From Virgibacillus_R byunsanensis (GTDB lineage Bacteria > Bacillota > Bacilli > Bacillales > Amphibacillaceae), in the NCBI RefSeq assembly GCF_042675965.1, contig NZ_JBHTKJ010000045.1:1-17659 (forward strand): 17,659 nucleotides of DNA, read 5' to 3'. Shown one piece after another: positions 1-6,718 of this stretch. Within the stretch, counting starts at the first letter, position 1, and the number at the start of each line of letters is the position of its first letter. The notes below the pieces were generated by a model. The model saw nothing but the letters and a program-made list of their open reading frames with translations. It did not search any database and was not told the DNA's origin. Both the position numbers and the translations under genes were made by a program.

Positions 1-113
1 CTTAAGTTGATGACATTGGGAGCGATCCCGGACGGCGGCAATAGCACAACTTATAGAAATCAACCAAGCGTTACGTCGCATTACATATCAACTATGAAGA
101 TGAAAAGCAACAA
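1..113 (-). repeat. Partial arm of the dispersed MITE-like repeat
   Basis: Read on the minus strand, this stretch aligns with the left arm of the complete repeat at 11688-12242. Shared blocks are TTGTTGCTTTT, CTTCATAGTTGAT, the terminal core AATGCGACGTAAC and a block like GCTATTGCCGCCGTCCGGGATCGCT without its last bases. The inner part of the element lies beyond the window edge, so its full length is unknown. Several mismatches show that the copies have diverged. It lies upstream of the acetyltransferase gene and could carry or replace part of its promoter region, but I see no clear promoter in it. Confidence 0.75.
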
Positions 114-226
114 TTCCTGGGGAAACAGCCTTCTCTAAATCACGAGAAGTGTAAGTTTATATCCAAAAGTTTATAATGAATCATGCAAACTAGCATCTAG
201 ATAGAAAGTACAGGGAGTGGAAGACA

Positions 227-1099
227 ATGAATGATACAATTAGAGTTCTGGATATCGATGACTATCCATTTCTAGAAGCAATGGACACGGGAATTGAGGA
301 TGATTACGTCAAACAGATTTTCAGTAGACTCACAACAGGTAACAATCGTTTATTTGGATTATTCTTGGATGGCCAAATGGTAAGCATGGGAGGACACTCT
401 ATTTATGCTAAGCGCTATGCGATGTTAGGGAGATTAAGAACCGATCAACGATTCAAGCAAAACGCTTACGCAACCAAACTAATGGCTCATATGAGGGACG
501 AAGCATTTCAACTAGACGACATTCAGTGGGTAGGAGCAAATACACAAGAGTTCAACATTGCTGCTCGACGTGTGATGGAGAAGATTGGATTAAATCCATA
601 TTCCGCACTACACGCAGCTGCTACAAAGGATACCTCCGCACTAGAAACGGACTCAAACACATGGAATCCCGTCACAGATTTACAGCAAAAAAAAGATTGG
701 CTAAAAAAAATGTATGGAAACTCATCGTCAGTATTCCCATACGAATGCTATTATCCTTTCCCCGTCTCAAAGGAATTATTTCAAGATAACGATATAAGTA
801 AATGGTCTTTTTACGAAAACGACGCTAAAACAAGAGCGCTCATTACTAAAACAGATCAAAAAAAATATCATTATTTACATGCCGTGTATCCTTGGGATGA
901 TCTTACATCACAAAAAGGATTGTGGGAAACCATATCAAGAGATTATCACAAGCTGGCAAAGGAAACAGAAGAAGAAACATACATATGGATGGATTTAACA
1001 AAGGAGAAAGCGCTTGCTCTCCCCGCTAACCACCAATTTGAACTGCCTTCTCCATGGATTTTATATGGTATGGATAAAGATAGATGGCAGACATTATAA
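227..1099 (+). CDS. GNAT family N-acetyltransferase
   Basis: A predicted 290-residue acetyl-CoA-dependent N-acetyltransferase; the substrate is unknown. The GNAT fold covers about residues 1-130: strand pair FGLFLDGQMVSMGGHSIY (43-60), the acetyl-CoA region LGRLRTDQRFKQNAYATKL (67-85), where the usual RxxGxG pyrophosphate loop is replaced by RFKQNAYAT, and the late helix NIAARRVMEKIGL (110-122). Residues 130-290 form an unassigned C-terminal domain rich in Trp and Tyr, so it is longer than a minimal GNAT of about 150 residues. The start is set by AGGGAGTGG about 7 nt before ATG. It stands alone on the plus strand and converges on the CBO0543-like gene. The degenerate acetyl-CoA loop lowers confidence in activity but not in family. 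Confidence 0.8.
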   Translation: MNDTIRVLDIDDYPFLEAMDTGIEDDYVKQIFSRLTTGNNRLFGLFLDGQMVSMGGHSIYAKRYAMLGRLRTDQRFKQNAYATKLMAHMRDEAFQLDDIQWVGANTQEFNIAARRVMEKIGLNPYSALHAAATKDTSALETDSNTWNPVTDLQQKKDWLKKMYGNSSSVFPYECYYPFPVSKELFQDNDISKWSFYENDAKTRALITKTDQKKYHYLHAVYPWDDLTSQKGLWETISRDYHKLAKETEEETYIWMDLTKEKALALPANHQFELPSPWILYGMDKDRWQTL

Positions 1100-1110
1100 G
1101 GATTTTAAAC

Positions 1111-1146
1111 GGCTCAGATTATACGTAACTGAGCCATTCCCTTTTA
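1111..1146 (+). terminator. Probable terminator between convergent genes
   Basis: GGCTCAG (1111-1117) pairs perfectly with CTGAGCC (1129-1135) over an 11-nt loop and is followed on the plus strand by a pyrimidine-rich stretch (ATTCCCTTTTATT). It sits 12 nt after the acetyltransferase stop and just past the stop of the opposing gene at 1147, so it may serve both. The T tract is interrupted, so strength is uncertain. Confidence 0.6.
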
Positions 1147-1674
1147 TTATCTCTCTTCAACAGGCACATGAACAGGAACCTCAAACCACCAAATAAGGAC
1201 AATTGCAACAACACCAAACAACACATAGGCGATCAATGGATGTTCGACATGCAGCTTCAATATAGGAAACATGACAAACAGAACGGCTACAGACCACCAA
1301 TACGTCCATCCATATTGATACTCAATATCACCTGTTACATTAAAAACAAATTCCCAAACCGCGTATATGAAGATCCACTGTAAGGTATGTCCAATTTGTT
1401 TCATGACTTCTTCAGGATAATTATCTAAAAATAAAAGTCCTGTCGCCGGGAAAACAATAAATGTATATGACATCTCAGTCATGGTGTGATTGGACAGAAA
1501 ATCAGCATCTAAACGCCACAAAAAATAATTTGCTGTTAAGAAATTATAAGCCAAATTTCCTAGCGCAAAAAAGATCAGCGTAGCATGATACTTCTTCCAG
1601 TTCCTCCAATTCCCAAATATAAAAACAGCAATAATACTAATGATGGCTGTAAGAACATGCATTATGTATTTCAT
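1147..1674 (-). CDS. CBO0543-like multipass membrane protein
   Basis: A small integral membrane protein of unknown function resembling the CBO0543 family common in Bacilli. Hydrophobic segments lie at about residues 6-21, 31-49, 70-84, 98-113, 126-141 and 147-165, so about five to six membrane spans. Family-like signatures are the Trp/Tyr-rich GNLAYNFLTANYFLW (39-53) and NYPEE between spans 3 and 4. The first ATG (1674) directly abuts AAAGGG, which is too close. The ATG at Met5 (1660-1662) sits 8 nt after AAAGGGATGA, so translation probably starts there and gives 171 residues. It is transcribed alone and ends against the shared hairpin at 1111-1135. Function is not known. Confidence 0.75.
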   Translation of the reverse strand: MKYIMHVLTAIISIIAVFIFGNWRNWKKYHATLIFFALGNLAYNFLTANYFLWRLDADFLSNHTMTEMSYTFIVFPATGLLFLDNYPEEVMKQIGHTLQWIFIYAVWEFVFNVTGDIEYQYGWTYWWSVAVLFVMFPILKLHVEHPLIAYVLFGVVAIVLIWWFEVPVHVPVEER

Positions 1675-1875
1675 CCCTTTAAAGTTATCAGAGCACTCTT
1701 CTTGTTAGATAGTGTGCACTATATTAAGGATACTAATTAATTTACATAATTTTACATTTATGGTTTGAGCATGGCTTCGATTACACGAGCCTTTTCTCTT
1801 TCAAGATAGTTTATAAAGACGTAATTGATCAACATTCTTATAAACAACCAGGAATCACATGTAAATTTACCAGAG

Positions 1876-2436
1876 CTACTTTTTATTTTTCCATACACTA
1901 GCATATTTCTTTTGGTACTTGTTATCTTCCTCTAACTCAATCAAATCAATCGCTTGTTTCGATATGGAATCATCCTGCACATGATCGTCCAATTTTTTTA
2001 GACTTTTGATGATATCGTACCGGATTAATGTGTAGTTTTTTTCATTTATACAATTTTTGTAGCGCTCTTTTAGACCACTCACAACCATTTCTTTTTGCTC
2101 TTCACCAGCGAGCCCAACTTTCCATATAGACTGCAGACTATGCCTTGCCGTAACAAAACGTTTATCTTTTGTCACTTCCATTAAAGCAGGGAAATCTTTT
2201 AATATCCTTTTCTCTGGATCACTTATCGATAAATTACTTAGAAGTTGTGCTGCGATTGCTCTCCGATGATTGTTAGCATCTGTTAAGTCATCGATCAATT
2301 TATCCCAGACTTCGTATGTCCATTCCACTTTTTCTTCTGTAGATTTAAGAATATAAATAAATGCCTCGTATCGTATGTCTTTATCTTGCGATTGAAGATC
2401 TTCAAAATAGGACTTGGTGACACTATCCAGTTTCAT
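1876..2436 (-). CDS. HEAT-repeat-like protein
   Basis: A soluble, mostly helical 186-residue protein. No signal peptide or membrane span is visible. Helical pairs such as DKDIRYEAFIYILKS, NNHRRAIAAQLLSNLS and DKRFVTARHSLQSIWKVG recur at about 35-40 residues with the Arg/Ala/Leu pattern of HEAT repeats, a fold that usually mediates protein-protein contacts. The reading frame is open upstream to 2514, but AAAGGAGG lies just before the ATG at 2434-2436 (Met-Lys-Leu-Asp), so I place the start there. The 2-nt gap between site and ATG is short, so an upstream start is not excluded. It stands alone, downstream of the GCTGATAA array. No specific function can be assigned. Confidence 0.65.
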   Translation of the reverse strand: MKLDSVTKSYFEDLQSQDKDIRYEAFIYILKSTEEKVEWTYEVWDKLIDDLTDANNHRRAIAAQLLSNLSISDPEKRILKDFPALMEVTKDKRFVTARHSLQSIWKVGLAGEEQKEMVVSGLKERYKNCINEKNYTLIRYDIIKSLKKLDDHVQDDSISKQAIDLIELEEDNKYQKKYASVWKNKK

Positions 2437-2554
2437 TACCTCCTTTAAGTAGCTATTGGTTAACTTTTTAACGCTTCCTGTTCCACTTTCTGAACGAACT
2501 GTAGGATGCACCACAGAGTCAACAACTAATTTTATCTAAATTCAAAAATCACTT

Positions 2555-2663
2555 GCTGTTGAGGGAAAAAGTGCTGATAAATCATTGAAATATGCTGATA
2601 AAATTTAAATTTCGCTGATAAATTCGAGAATTTGCTGATAAAAGTCTGAATTCCGCTGTTAAA
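2555..2663. repeat. Six-unit GCTGATAA spaced tandem array
   Basis: A GCTGATAAA-type core begins at 2555, 2573, 2594, 2614, 2634 and 2655, giving spacings of 18, 21, 20, 20 and 21 bp. The four central units read GCTGATAA exactly; the outer two read GCTGTTGA and GCTGTTAA. The 11-13 bp between cores are AT-rich and not conserved. The array fills the gap between two minus-strand genes, upstream of the HEAT-like gene at 2436 and downstream of the gene ending at 2717. A period of about two helical turns would place every core on one DNA face. I have seen comparable short repeats in Bacillaceae intergenic DNA, but cannot name a binding protein. Confidence 0.8.
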
Positions 2664-2716
2664 GTCTACATGTCTAAATCAAACATTACGGATTGATTCT
2701 ACTCTAAATGATTTTG

Positions 2717-3583
2717 TTACATAGAAGTTTCCGTTTCATATTTCAACCCTAATTCATCCTCTACAACGACACGAAGTTCTACACTGCCCTCGCTCTTTCC
2801 TATTTTATCTTCAAGGCTTAAGAAATCTTGATAAAAGATCCCCTCATTATATGGATCGGAACGGAAATTTTCATTATCTTTCAGTAAATCAATCTCTTTT
2901 ATTACTTCTCCATCCACGGAGACAAATGCTCTGGCACTTTTCATTCTAAAATCATCTTTTTCACCCGCTAGCATGGACTCTTTTCCTAAAGGATTACTAA
3001 TATCGATATTCATATCAAACTCACCTTGAGCAACTGGATGTAAAAAGGCGTCTATCATAATTCGATTCTCCAACTGTTCTTTAAAATTTAAACGTAACAA
3101 GTCTTCGCTTCTTTTTCCATCATCTGAAGTGGCTATTACTTGTGTCTCGTAATTTCCTCTAAGCGGAAATGAATGTTCCAGTGAATAATTTAGTCCGCTA
3201 GTATGAGTTACTTCAAGTTCCGTCCATTCTATATCATTTTCTTCTCGGTACAAAAAAGCTACTTTCTCTTCTTGTAAAAGATCACGCATGCTCCACTTCA
3301 CCGTCACATTAATGGTATTGTTATCAATATCAACATCTGCAGTTTGAAATTCTTTTTCCGGAATCCATAACTGTTCTTGTAAAAATTCATCCATTTGCAT
3401 ATGTAAATCGGAGGATATGTTTTCTACCGAATAGCTTACATTTTGAACATCTTGTTGCATGTTATCTAGCACGTGCAACCTTTCTTCCAAATCACTGATC
3501 TTGTTATAGCTTAATAAGTTAAAAATAAGTGCAAATCCAAGTAAGACACCAAAAATAATATAGCGCTTTGACAAGTCTTGCAT
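2717..3583 (-). CDS. Membrane-anchored coiled-coil protein, unknown function
   Basis: A 288-residue protein I do not recognise. Residues 1-7 are short and basic, and residues 8-26 form one strong membrane span (YIIFGVLLGFALIFNLL) with no lipobox, so it reads as an uncleaved N-terminal anchor with the bulk outside. Residues 28-70 have the Leu/Asp/Glu pattern of a coiled coil, including SDLEERLHVLDNMQQ. Residues 74-170 and 175-288 look like two beta-rich domains with alternating hydrophobic strands and no Cys, perhaps Ig-like folds. Start support is AGGGGAGTGAG, 4 nt before ATG. It is the first gene left of the toxin-antitoxin region. A surface adaptor or sensor role is only inference. Confidence 0.6.
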   Translation of the reverse strand: MQDLSKRYIIFGVLLGFALIFNLLSYNKISDLEERLHVLDNMQQDVQNVSYSVENISSDLHMQMDEFLQEQLWIPEKEFQTADVDIDNNTINVTVKWSMRDLLQEEKVAFLYREENDIEWTELEVTHTSGLNYSLEHSFPLRGNYETQVIATSDDGKRSEDLLRLNFKEQLENRIMIDAFLHPVAQGEFDMNIDISNPLGKESMLAGEKDDFRMKSARAFVSVDGEVIKEIDLLKDNENFRSDPYNEGIFYQDFLSLEDKIGKSEGSVELRVVVEDELGLKYETETSM

Positions 3584-3686
3584 TTTCTCACTCCCCTAAG
3601 TAACTACTATCTAGAGTAATCTTAAAGATAGTTTAACATAGGTGTTCACATTATTATCCAAAATACTCACTTTAGACCATAACATG

Positions 3687-3715
3687 TTTAAACATCGTAA
3701 AAAATAAGGTATACT
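3687..3715 (+). promoter_or_regulatory. Promoter for the antitoxin RNA
   Basis: TTTAAA (3687-3692) and TATACT (3710-3715) are 17 bp apart, close to the sigma-A consensus. They would start a transcript near 3722 that runs into the hairpin-rich antisense region and its terminator at 3829-3869. Confidence 0.55.
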
Positions 3716-3721
3716 TAATAT

Positions 3722-3869
3722 AGATAATCATATAAATAATAAAGACTAAAACGGTGCTACGAACACCATTTTAGCCTATGTGTGTAATAGCCCTTTAAGG
3801 GGACGGCTCACATACATAGTGATAAAGTAACCACCCTAAATGCTTACTAGGCTAGGGTGGTTATTTTTT
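3722..3869 (+). ncRNA. Antisense RNA antitoxin of a type I TA module
   Basis: No protein is encoded here. The predicted RNA of about 148 nt folds into three hairpins: CTAAAA-c-GGTG with CACC-a-TTTTAG (3746-3774), CTATGTGTG with CACATACATAG (3776-3819), and the terminator (3829-3862) followed by ATTTTTT. It lies opposite the 3' untranslated region and last codons of the toxin mRNA, a tail-to-tail arrangement like RatA against TxpA and SR4 against BsrG in Bacillus subtilis. By analogy it would pair with the toxin mRNA and cause its decay or block its translation. Ends are estimated from the promoter and terminator. Confidence 0.65.
3829..3869 (+). terminator. Terminator of the antisense RNA
   Basis: AACCACCCTA (3829-3838) pairs perfectly with TAGGGTGGTT (3853-3862) over a 14-nt loop and is followed by ATTTTTT (3863-3869). 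Its distal arm and T tract overlap the toxin stop codon and final two Lys codons. On the minus strand the same hairpin lies just after the toxin stop but is followed only by ACTTTATC, so it ends toxin transcription less well. Confidence 0.8.
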
Positions 3870-3929
3870 GTTAGAAACCATTAACATCGCAAACGCGGTC
3901 ATAAGAAACAACATCCCGAATACTGTCAT
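3861..3929 (-). CDS. Holin-like type I toxin peptide
   Basis: A 22-residue peptide, sequence MTVFGMLFLMTAFAMLM followed by VSNKK. It has one hydrophobic span (about 3-18) and a Lys-Lys end, the pattern of the 'putative holin-like toxin' peptides of Bacilli, which act by disturbing the cell membrane. The start is fixed by a strong AAAGGGGGTGAT site 8 nt upstream. An in-frame ATG 9 nt earlier (3936-3938) lies inside that site and is unlikely to be used. The gene lies tail-to-tail with an antisense RNA (3722-3869), has an extended -10 promoter at 3988-3993 and a hairpin over its ribosome binding site at 3941-3958. At 22 residues it is shorter than most family members (about 30), so loss of part of the C-terminal region is possible. 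Confidence 0.75.
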   Translation of the reverse strand: MTVFGMLFLMTAFAMLMVSNKK

Positions 3930-3940
3930 TATAGGCATCA

Positions 3941-3958
3941 CCCCCTTTCAAAAGGGAG
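3941..3958 (-). promoter_or_regulatory. Hairpin sequestering the toxin ribosome binding site
   Basis: On the minus strand CTCCCTT pairs with AAGGGGG around TTGA, giving seven pairs (one G-T). The AAGGGGG arm is the core of the toxin ribosome binding site. Such self-sequestration is known for type I toxin mRNAs and would keep the full-length mRNA poorly translated. Folding was judged by eye. Confidence 0.6.
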
Positions 3959-3987
3959 ATTACGCCACCACCCATTACACATTTCAT

Positions 3988-4010
3988 ATTATATCAAAAA
4001 TGTTAGTACA
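3988..4010 (-). promoter_or_regulatory. Promoter of the toxin mRNA
   Basis: On the minus strand TATAAT is a perfect -10 box (3988-3993) preceded by TG one base upstream, an extended -10 element (TGATATAAT). The -35 region is poor. Transcription would begin near 3981, leaving a 5' leader of about 50 nt before the toxin ATG at 3929. Confidence 0.6.
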
Positions 4011-4011
4011 A

Positions 4012-4770
4012 TTAATCCTTATAAATCTTTTGTGTTTCATATTTAAATCCAAGATATTGATAGTTTTGCCTTCTATACATTTCTTTAGGCGTGTCTTCAC
4101 CATCCGCAACGAGAATTATAGTCTTATCAGAAAACTCCTCCGTAACAAATTGTTGCAATCTGCTTCCAATCCCTTTTCTCTGAAATGATTCATTTACATT
4201 TAAATTATCTATTTCAGCTGTTTCACCTGCAATCATAACATCTACTGACCCCGCTGGAATTCCTTTATAAAACGCCATGATCTGGATAACCATTTCATCT
4301 CTAAAGTTACGTTTATGCAACTTTACTTTTTCATCTGCAAATTCACTTCCAAATTGTAAATCTTGCTCATATTGCAGTTTTAAAAATGTTTCGAAGTTCT
4401 TTTCTGTAACATAATCCACCTCAATATCGGGATTATACTCCACTATCGGAAATTGAGCAGGCTCTATCGAATATAATTCGAGATACCCTGTTTCATAACC
4501 CGAATGATGCAGGTAATCAAGTATTTCTACCGTGGGTTTCTCGTTAGCTGGGAAATAAAACTTCACATGCTTTTGGCCGTATTTCAAATGGAATAATCTC
4601 AAGTAGTTTTCAGCCTCTTTTAATTCCAGCAAAGAGGGAAATTTTTTAAAATCAAGAAAATTACTATCATACCTGATTAACATTTCCGGATAATGAAAGT
4701 GCCTATATTGATTATTTTCATACACAACATGTCCAAGGGTATAAATATGATCAAACGTTATTTGTTTCAT
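4012..4770 (-). CDS. GNAT family N-acetyltransferase
   Basis: A predicted 252-residue acetyltransferase of unknown substrate. The catalytic GNAT domain is in the C-terminal half: AEIDNLNVNESFQRKGIGSR covers about residues 185-204 with the acetyl-CoA pyrophosphate loop Q197-R-K-G-I-G, followed by TIILVADGEDTPKEMYRRQN and the closing YLGFKYETQKIY strand. Residues 1-115 form an extra N-terminal region that may be a degenerate second GNAT-like domain. The start is well supported by AAGGAG 8 nt before ATG. It is monocistronic. The toxin promoter lies immediately beyond its stop codon, so read-through could reach the toxin gene on the same strand. Confidence 0.85.
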   Translation of the reverse strand: MKQITFDHIYTLGHVVYENNQYRHFHYPEMLIRYDSNFLDFKKFPSLLELKEAENYLRLFHLKYGQKHVKFYFPANEKPTVEILDYLHHSGYETGYLELYSIEPAQFPIVEYNPDIEVDYVTEKNFETFLKLQYEQDLQFGSEFADEKVKLHKRNFRDEMVIQIMAFYKGIPAGSVDVMIAGETAEIDNLNVNESFQRKGIGSRLQQFVTEEFSDKTIILVADGEDTPKEMYRRQNYQYLGFKYETQKIYKD

Positions 4771-4851
4771 GACTTATTCTCCTTAACTATTAATCTACTC
4801 AAAATGGATTCTCACCTTTAACAAAAGGAATACATACGATGTAAGTTGAAC

Positions 4852-5135
4852 CTAAAAAAAGGTGGATGTTAGCCGCTTTCTAAAGTAAGTGTTACTTTTT
4901 AGTATACTTAATCCAACTATCAACGTGTATAGAACAAACAAGATGTAAGAAACACCGAACCAATTGCCCCAAACATCCCCTATAAATTCTATTCCAAACC
5001 GCTCATAAATCTTTTTAAAATATATTCAATAAAGAATAAGCCAATAGATAGAAAAGCAAATAATTCAAGTAACCTGACAGCAACCTTTTTCCACTCCTGC
5101 AAGATCTCTAACCCTTTATGTAGACCTTTATACAT
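4852..5135 (-). pseudogene. Frameshifted two-span membrane protein gene
   Basis: From ATG at 5135 the frame reads MYKGLHKGLEILQEWKKVAV, then a hydrophobic span (LLELFAFLSIGLFFIEYIL), and stops early. One base added to the A5 run after FIEYIL restores IYERFGIEFIGDVWGNWFG, a second span (VSYILFVLYTLIVGLSIL) and a basic tail NTYFRKR to a TAG at 4852-4854. The repaired product is about 94 residues with two spans. Both halves keep coherent hydrophobic patterns, so this looks like a recent single-base loss, or a sequencing error in a homopolymer. There is no strong ribosome binding site; the start overlaps the stop of a short upstream frame ending at 5128, suggesting translational coupling. I do not recognise the family. 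Confidence 0.6.
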
Positions 5136-5247
5136 TTTCTAAACCGTATTGAATCAAAGAGTCTACCCAACTTATGCTTACTGGTAACAAATCTCTTGAT
5201 AAAGTTGTTTTTCCACTTCCAACGGATGTTTTCACTTTATCCACCAC
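5128..5247 (-). pseudogene. Short gene remnant upstream of the two-span protein
   Basis: A 39-codon open frame beginning near GTG at 5247 ends with DLLPVSISWVDSLIQYGLEN and a stop that overlaps the ATG of the next gene (shared bases ATGTATAA). The ordered C-terminal part and the overlapping stop and start suggest the tail of a once longer gene in an operon. There is no ribosome binding site and an in-frame stop lies just upstream, so the 5' part is missing. SVGSGKTTL recalls a P-loop, but the required Gly/Ala is absent and I do not call it one. Confidence 0.3.
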
Positions 5248-5406
5248 TTTAAAAATACTTAATCCTAATAGTCATTCTATTTAATGGTTATATTTCCTTT
5301 TTATGCCCTAAGAAATTAAATAACTTATTTTTTCGTTATGAAGAAGCAAATAAGGGCAACAATAAAGGCATAAGAATTCTTCTTAGATAACAGGAGTCGG
5401 ATCCAT

Positions 5407-6387
5407 ATGACATTACAATTAGTAGAAATTTACGCACCAGACAATTTTTTAGACATGGAAGATATTCAGGAGGAATTTCCTGTTGTTTCCTACTGGGTTT
5501 CCAGGGAATCCAAGGATAAAAAGCTGACACGTATCCTTATGGAAACAAATGATGTGGAACAAATCCTGAATTATTTGGAGAGAATGCCTGGTGGTGATGA
5601 CGCATATCAAGTCATGTTACTGCCTGTTAAAACCTATCTTCCTAGAGAAAAAAAGGATCAAAAGGATGAAGAAAAAGATCTGCAGCGAGCTAGCCGGCAT
5701 GAATTATTTACTGCTGTTGAAGGATCGAGTCATATGAGTGTTAGCTATATGTGGTTTATCCTATTTTCTTCAATTGTTGCAACAATCGGCATCATAAAAA
5801 ACAGTCCTGCTATTGTAATTGGAGCTATGGTAATTGCCCCAGTTATTGGTCCTGTAACAGCTGTTTCATTTGCTTCGGTTCTTGGCGATTTCAAGTTAAT
5901 TCGTCAATCCCTACTCACTTCTTTATTTGGAATAGGTATTCCAATCCTGGTTGCCACTGCATTTAGTTTCTTCTTCCAAGCACCAGTATATAGTGAGGAG
6001 TTTATAGCAAGAACAGATATCCAAATTATTGATGTTGTTGCTGCGCTTGCGGCTGGTGCTGCAGGAGCACTATCCTTTATCAAGCGAAATGAAGGAGCTC
6101 TTGTTGGAGTTATGGTATCCGTTGCTTTGCTGCCGCCTGCTGTTGTTTTCGGTATGGTTATCGGGACAGGTAGATGGGCCGAAGCTTTGGTTCCATTTAT
6201 ACTATTAATGGTAAACGTTAACTCCATACTTCTCTCAGCTGTGATTGTATTCTGGTTAAGTGGTATTAAACCTAACAATTGGCAGGATCAACAAAATGCG
6301 AATATCTCACGTAAAATGTCACTATTATTTATTTCTGTTATCGCTGTTGTACTAGTAACGGCAATCGTTTTTATAAACTTTGTTTAA
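5407..6387 (+). CDS. DUF389 (TIGR00341-type) membrane protein
   Basis: A 326-residue integral membrane protein of the DUF389 family, whose molecular role is not established. Residues 1-80 form a soluble alpha/beta N-terminal domain (TLQLVEIYAPDNFLDMEDIQ), followed by a charged linker (80-100). Hydrophobic spans lie at about 113-130, 134-157, 168-190, 207-225, 231-253, 258-285 and 304-325. Family signatures are NSPAIVIGAMVIAPVIGPV (132-150) and VSVALLPPAVVFG (237-249). AGGAG lies 10 nt before ATG, slightly far but the only good candidate. It is alone on the plus strand and converges on the gene ending at 6428. Length and signatures match the family well. Confidence 0.9.
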   Translation: MTLQLVEIYAPDNFLDMEDIQEEFPVVSYWVSRESKDKKLTRILMETNDVEQILNYLERMPGGDDAYQVMLLPVKTYLPREKKDQKDEEKDLQRASRHELFTAVEGSSHMSVSYMWFILFSSIVATIGIIKNSPAIVIGAMVIAPVIGPVTAVSFASVLGDFKLIRQSLLTSLFGIGIPILVATAFSFFFQAPVYSEEFIARTDIQIIDVVAALAAGAAGALSFIKRNEGALVGVMVSVALLPPAVVFGMVIGTGRWAEALVPFILLMVNVNSILLSAVIVFWLSGIKPNNWQDQQNANISRKMSLLFISVIAVVLVTAIVFINFV

Positions 6388-6415
6388 TCAGCTTTGAATC
6401 TATTGTTCAAAATAA

Positions 6416-6434
6416 TGATTAAAAGGCTTAATCA
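6416..6434 (-). terminator. Weak AT-rich terminator between convergent genes
   Basis: TGATTAA and TTAATCA (6416-6422 and 6428-6434) form a seven-pair stem with a five-base loop. On the minus strand it is followed by TTATTTTG, and it overlaps the stop codon at 6428-6430. The stem is AT-rich, so it would be weak. Confidence 0.35.
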
Positions 6435-6694
6435 TCTCTATAATCCCAATCGACTTCTTCATTCTCTACAAGCGATTCAATCGTCTGTAAATGATTTGTA
6501 TCACTGACAACTTCATAACTACCAGGATACCCCTCAGATATGTTGATGTAACCATTGTCTAAATCAATATAAATACTCTCAGTAGAATAATGATCCTCTT
6601 TAACTTGGTTAGTAGTGACTATTTGTAAAATGTAATCCCTGTACTTATAATAACCCTCGACTTTTTTGAGTTCCATTTCTGATAAGTCTTTCAA
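6428..6694 (-). CDS. Downstream part of a gene split by in-frame TAA
   Basis: An 88-codon frame starting at a TTG (6692-6694) with no ribosome binding site at proper distance; the nearest ATG is six codons later and also lacks one. It continues exactly in frame from the gene that ends at TAA 6719-6721: the eight codons between read NEGLINLI with no further stop, and the protein continues LKDLSEMELKKVEGYYKYRD. The whole is therefore best read as the C-terminal part of one protein. It contains a beta-rich domain (YILQIVTTNQVKEDH, IYIDLDNGYINI) and an acidic tail. Whether it is translated as a separate protein is doubtful. Confidence 0.5.
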   Translation of the reverse strand: MKDLSEMELKKVEGYYKYRDYILQIVTTNQVKEDHYSTESIYIDLDNGYINISEGYPGSYEVVSDTNHLQTIESLVENEEVDWDYRDD

Positions 6695-6718
6695 AATAAG
6701 ATTAATCAGGCCCTCATT

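Noticed and set aside
1758..1856. Minus-strand open stretch ending YLEREKARVIEAMLKP
   Set aside because: The ordered helix-like tail suggests a gene relic, but there is no start signal and no recognisable family, so I do not annotate it.
2555..2663. The GCTGATAA array as a CRISPR array
   Set aside because: Repeat cores are only 8-9 bp and the gaps 11-13 bp, far too short for CRISPR repeats and spacers, and no cas genes are present.
5128..5247. A P-loop ATPase fragment from SVGSGKTTL
   Set aside because: The first Gly/Ala of the Walker A motif is missing and no Walker B is present.
5904..6278. A 124-codon minus-strand frame
   Set aside because: It is a mirror of the DUF389 gene on the opposite strand, low in complexity and without a start signal.
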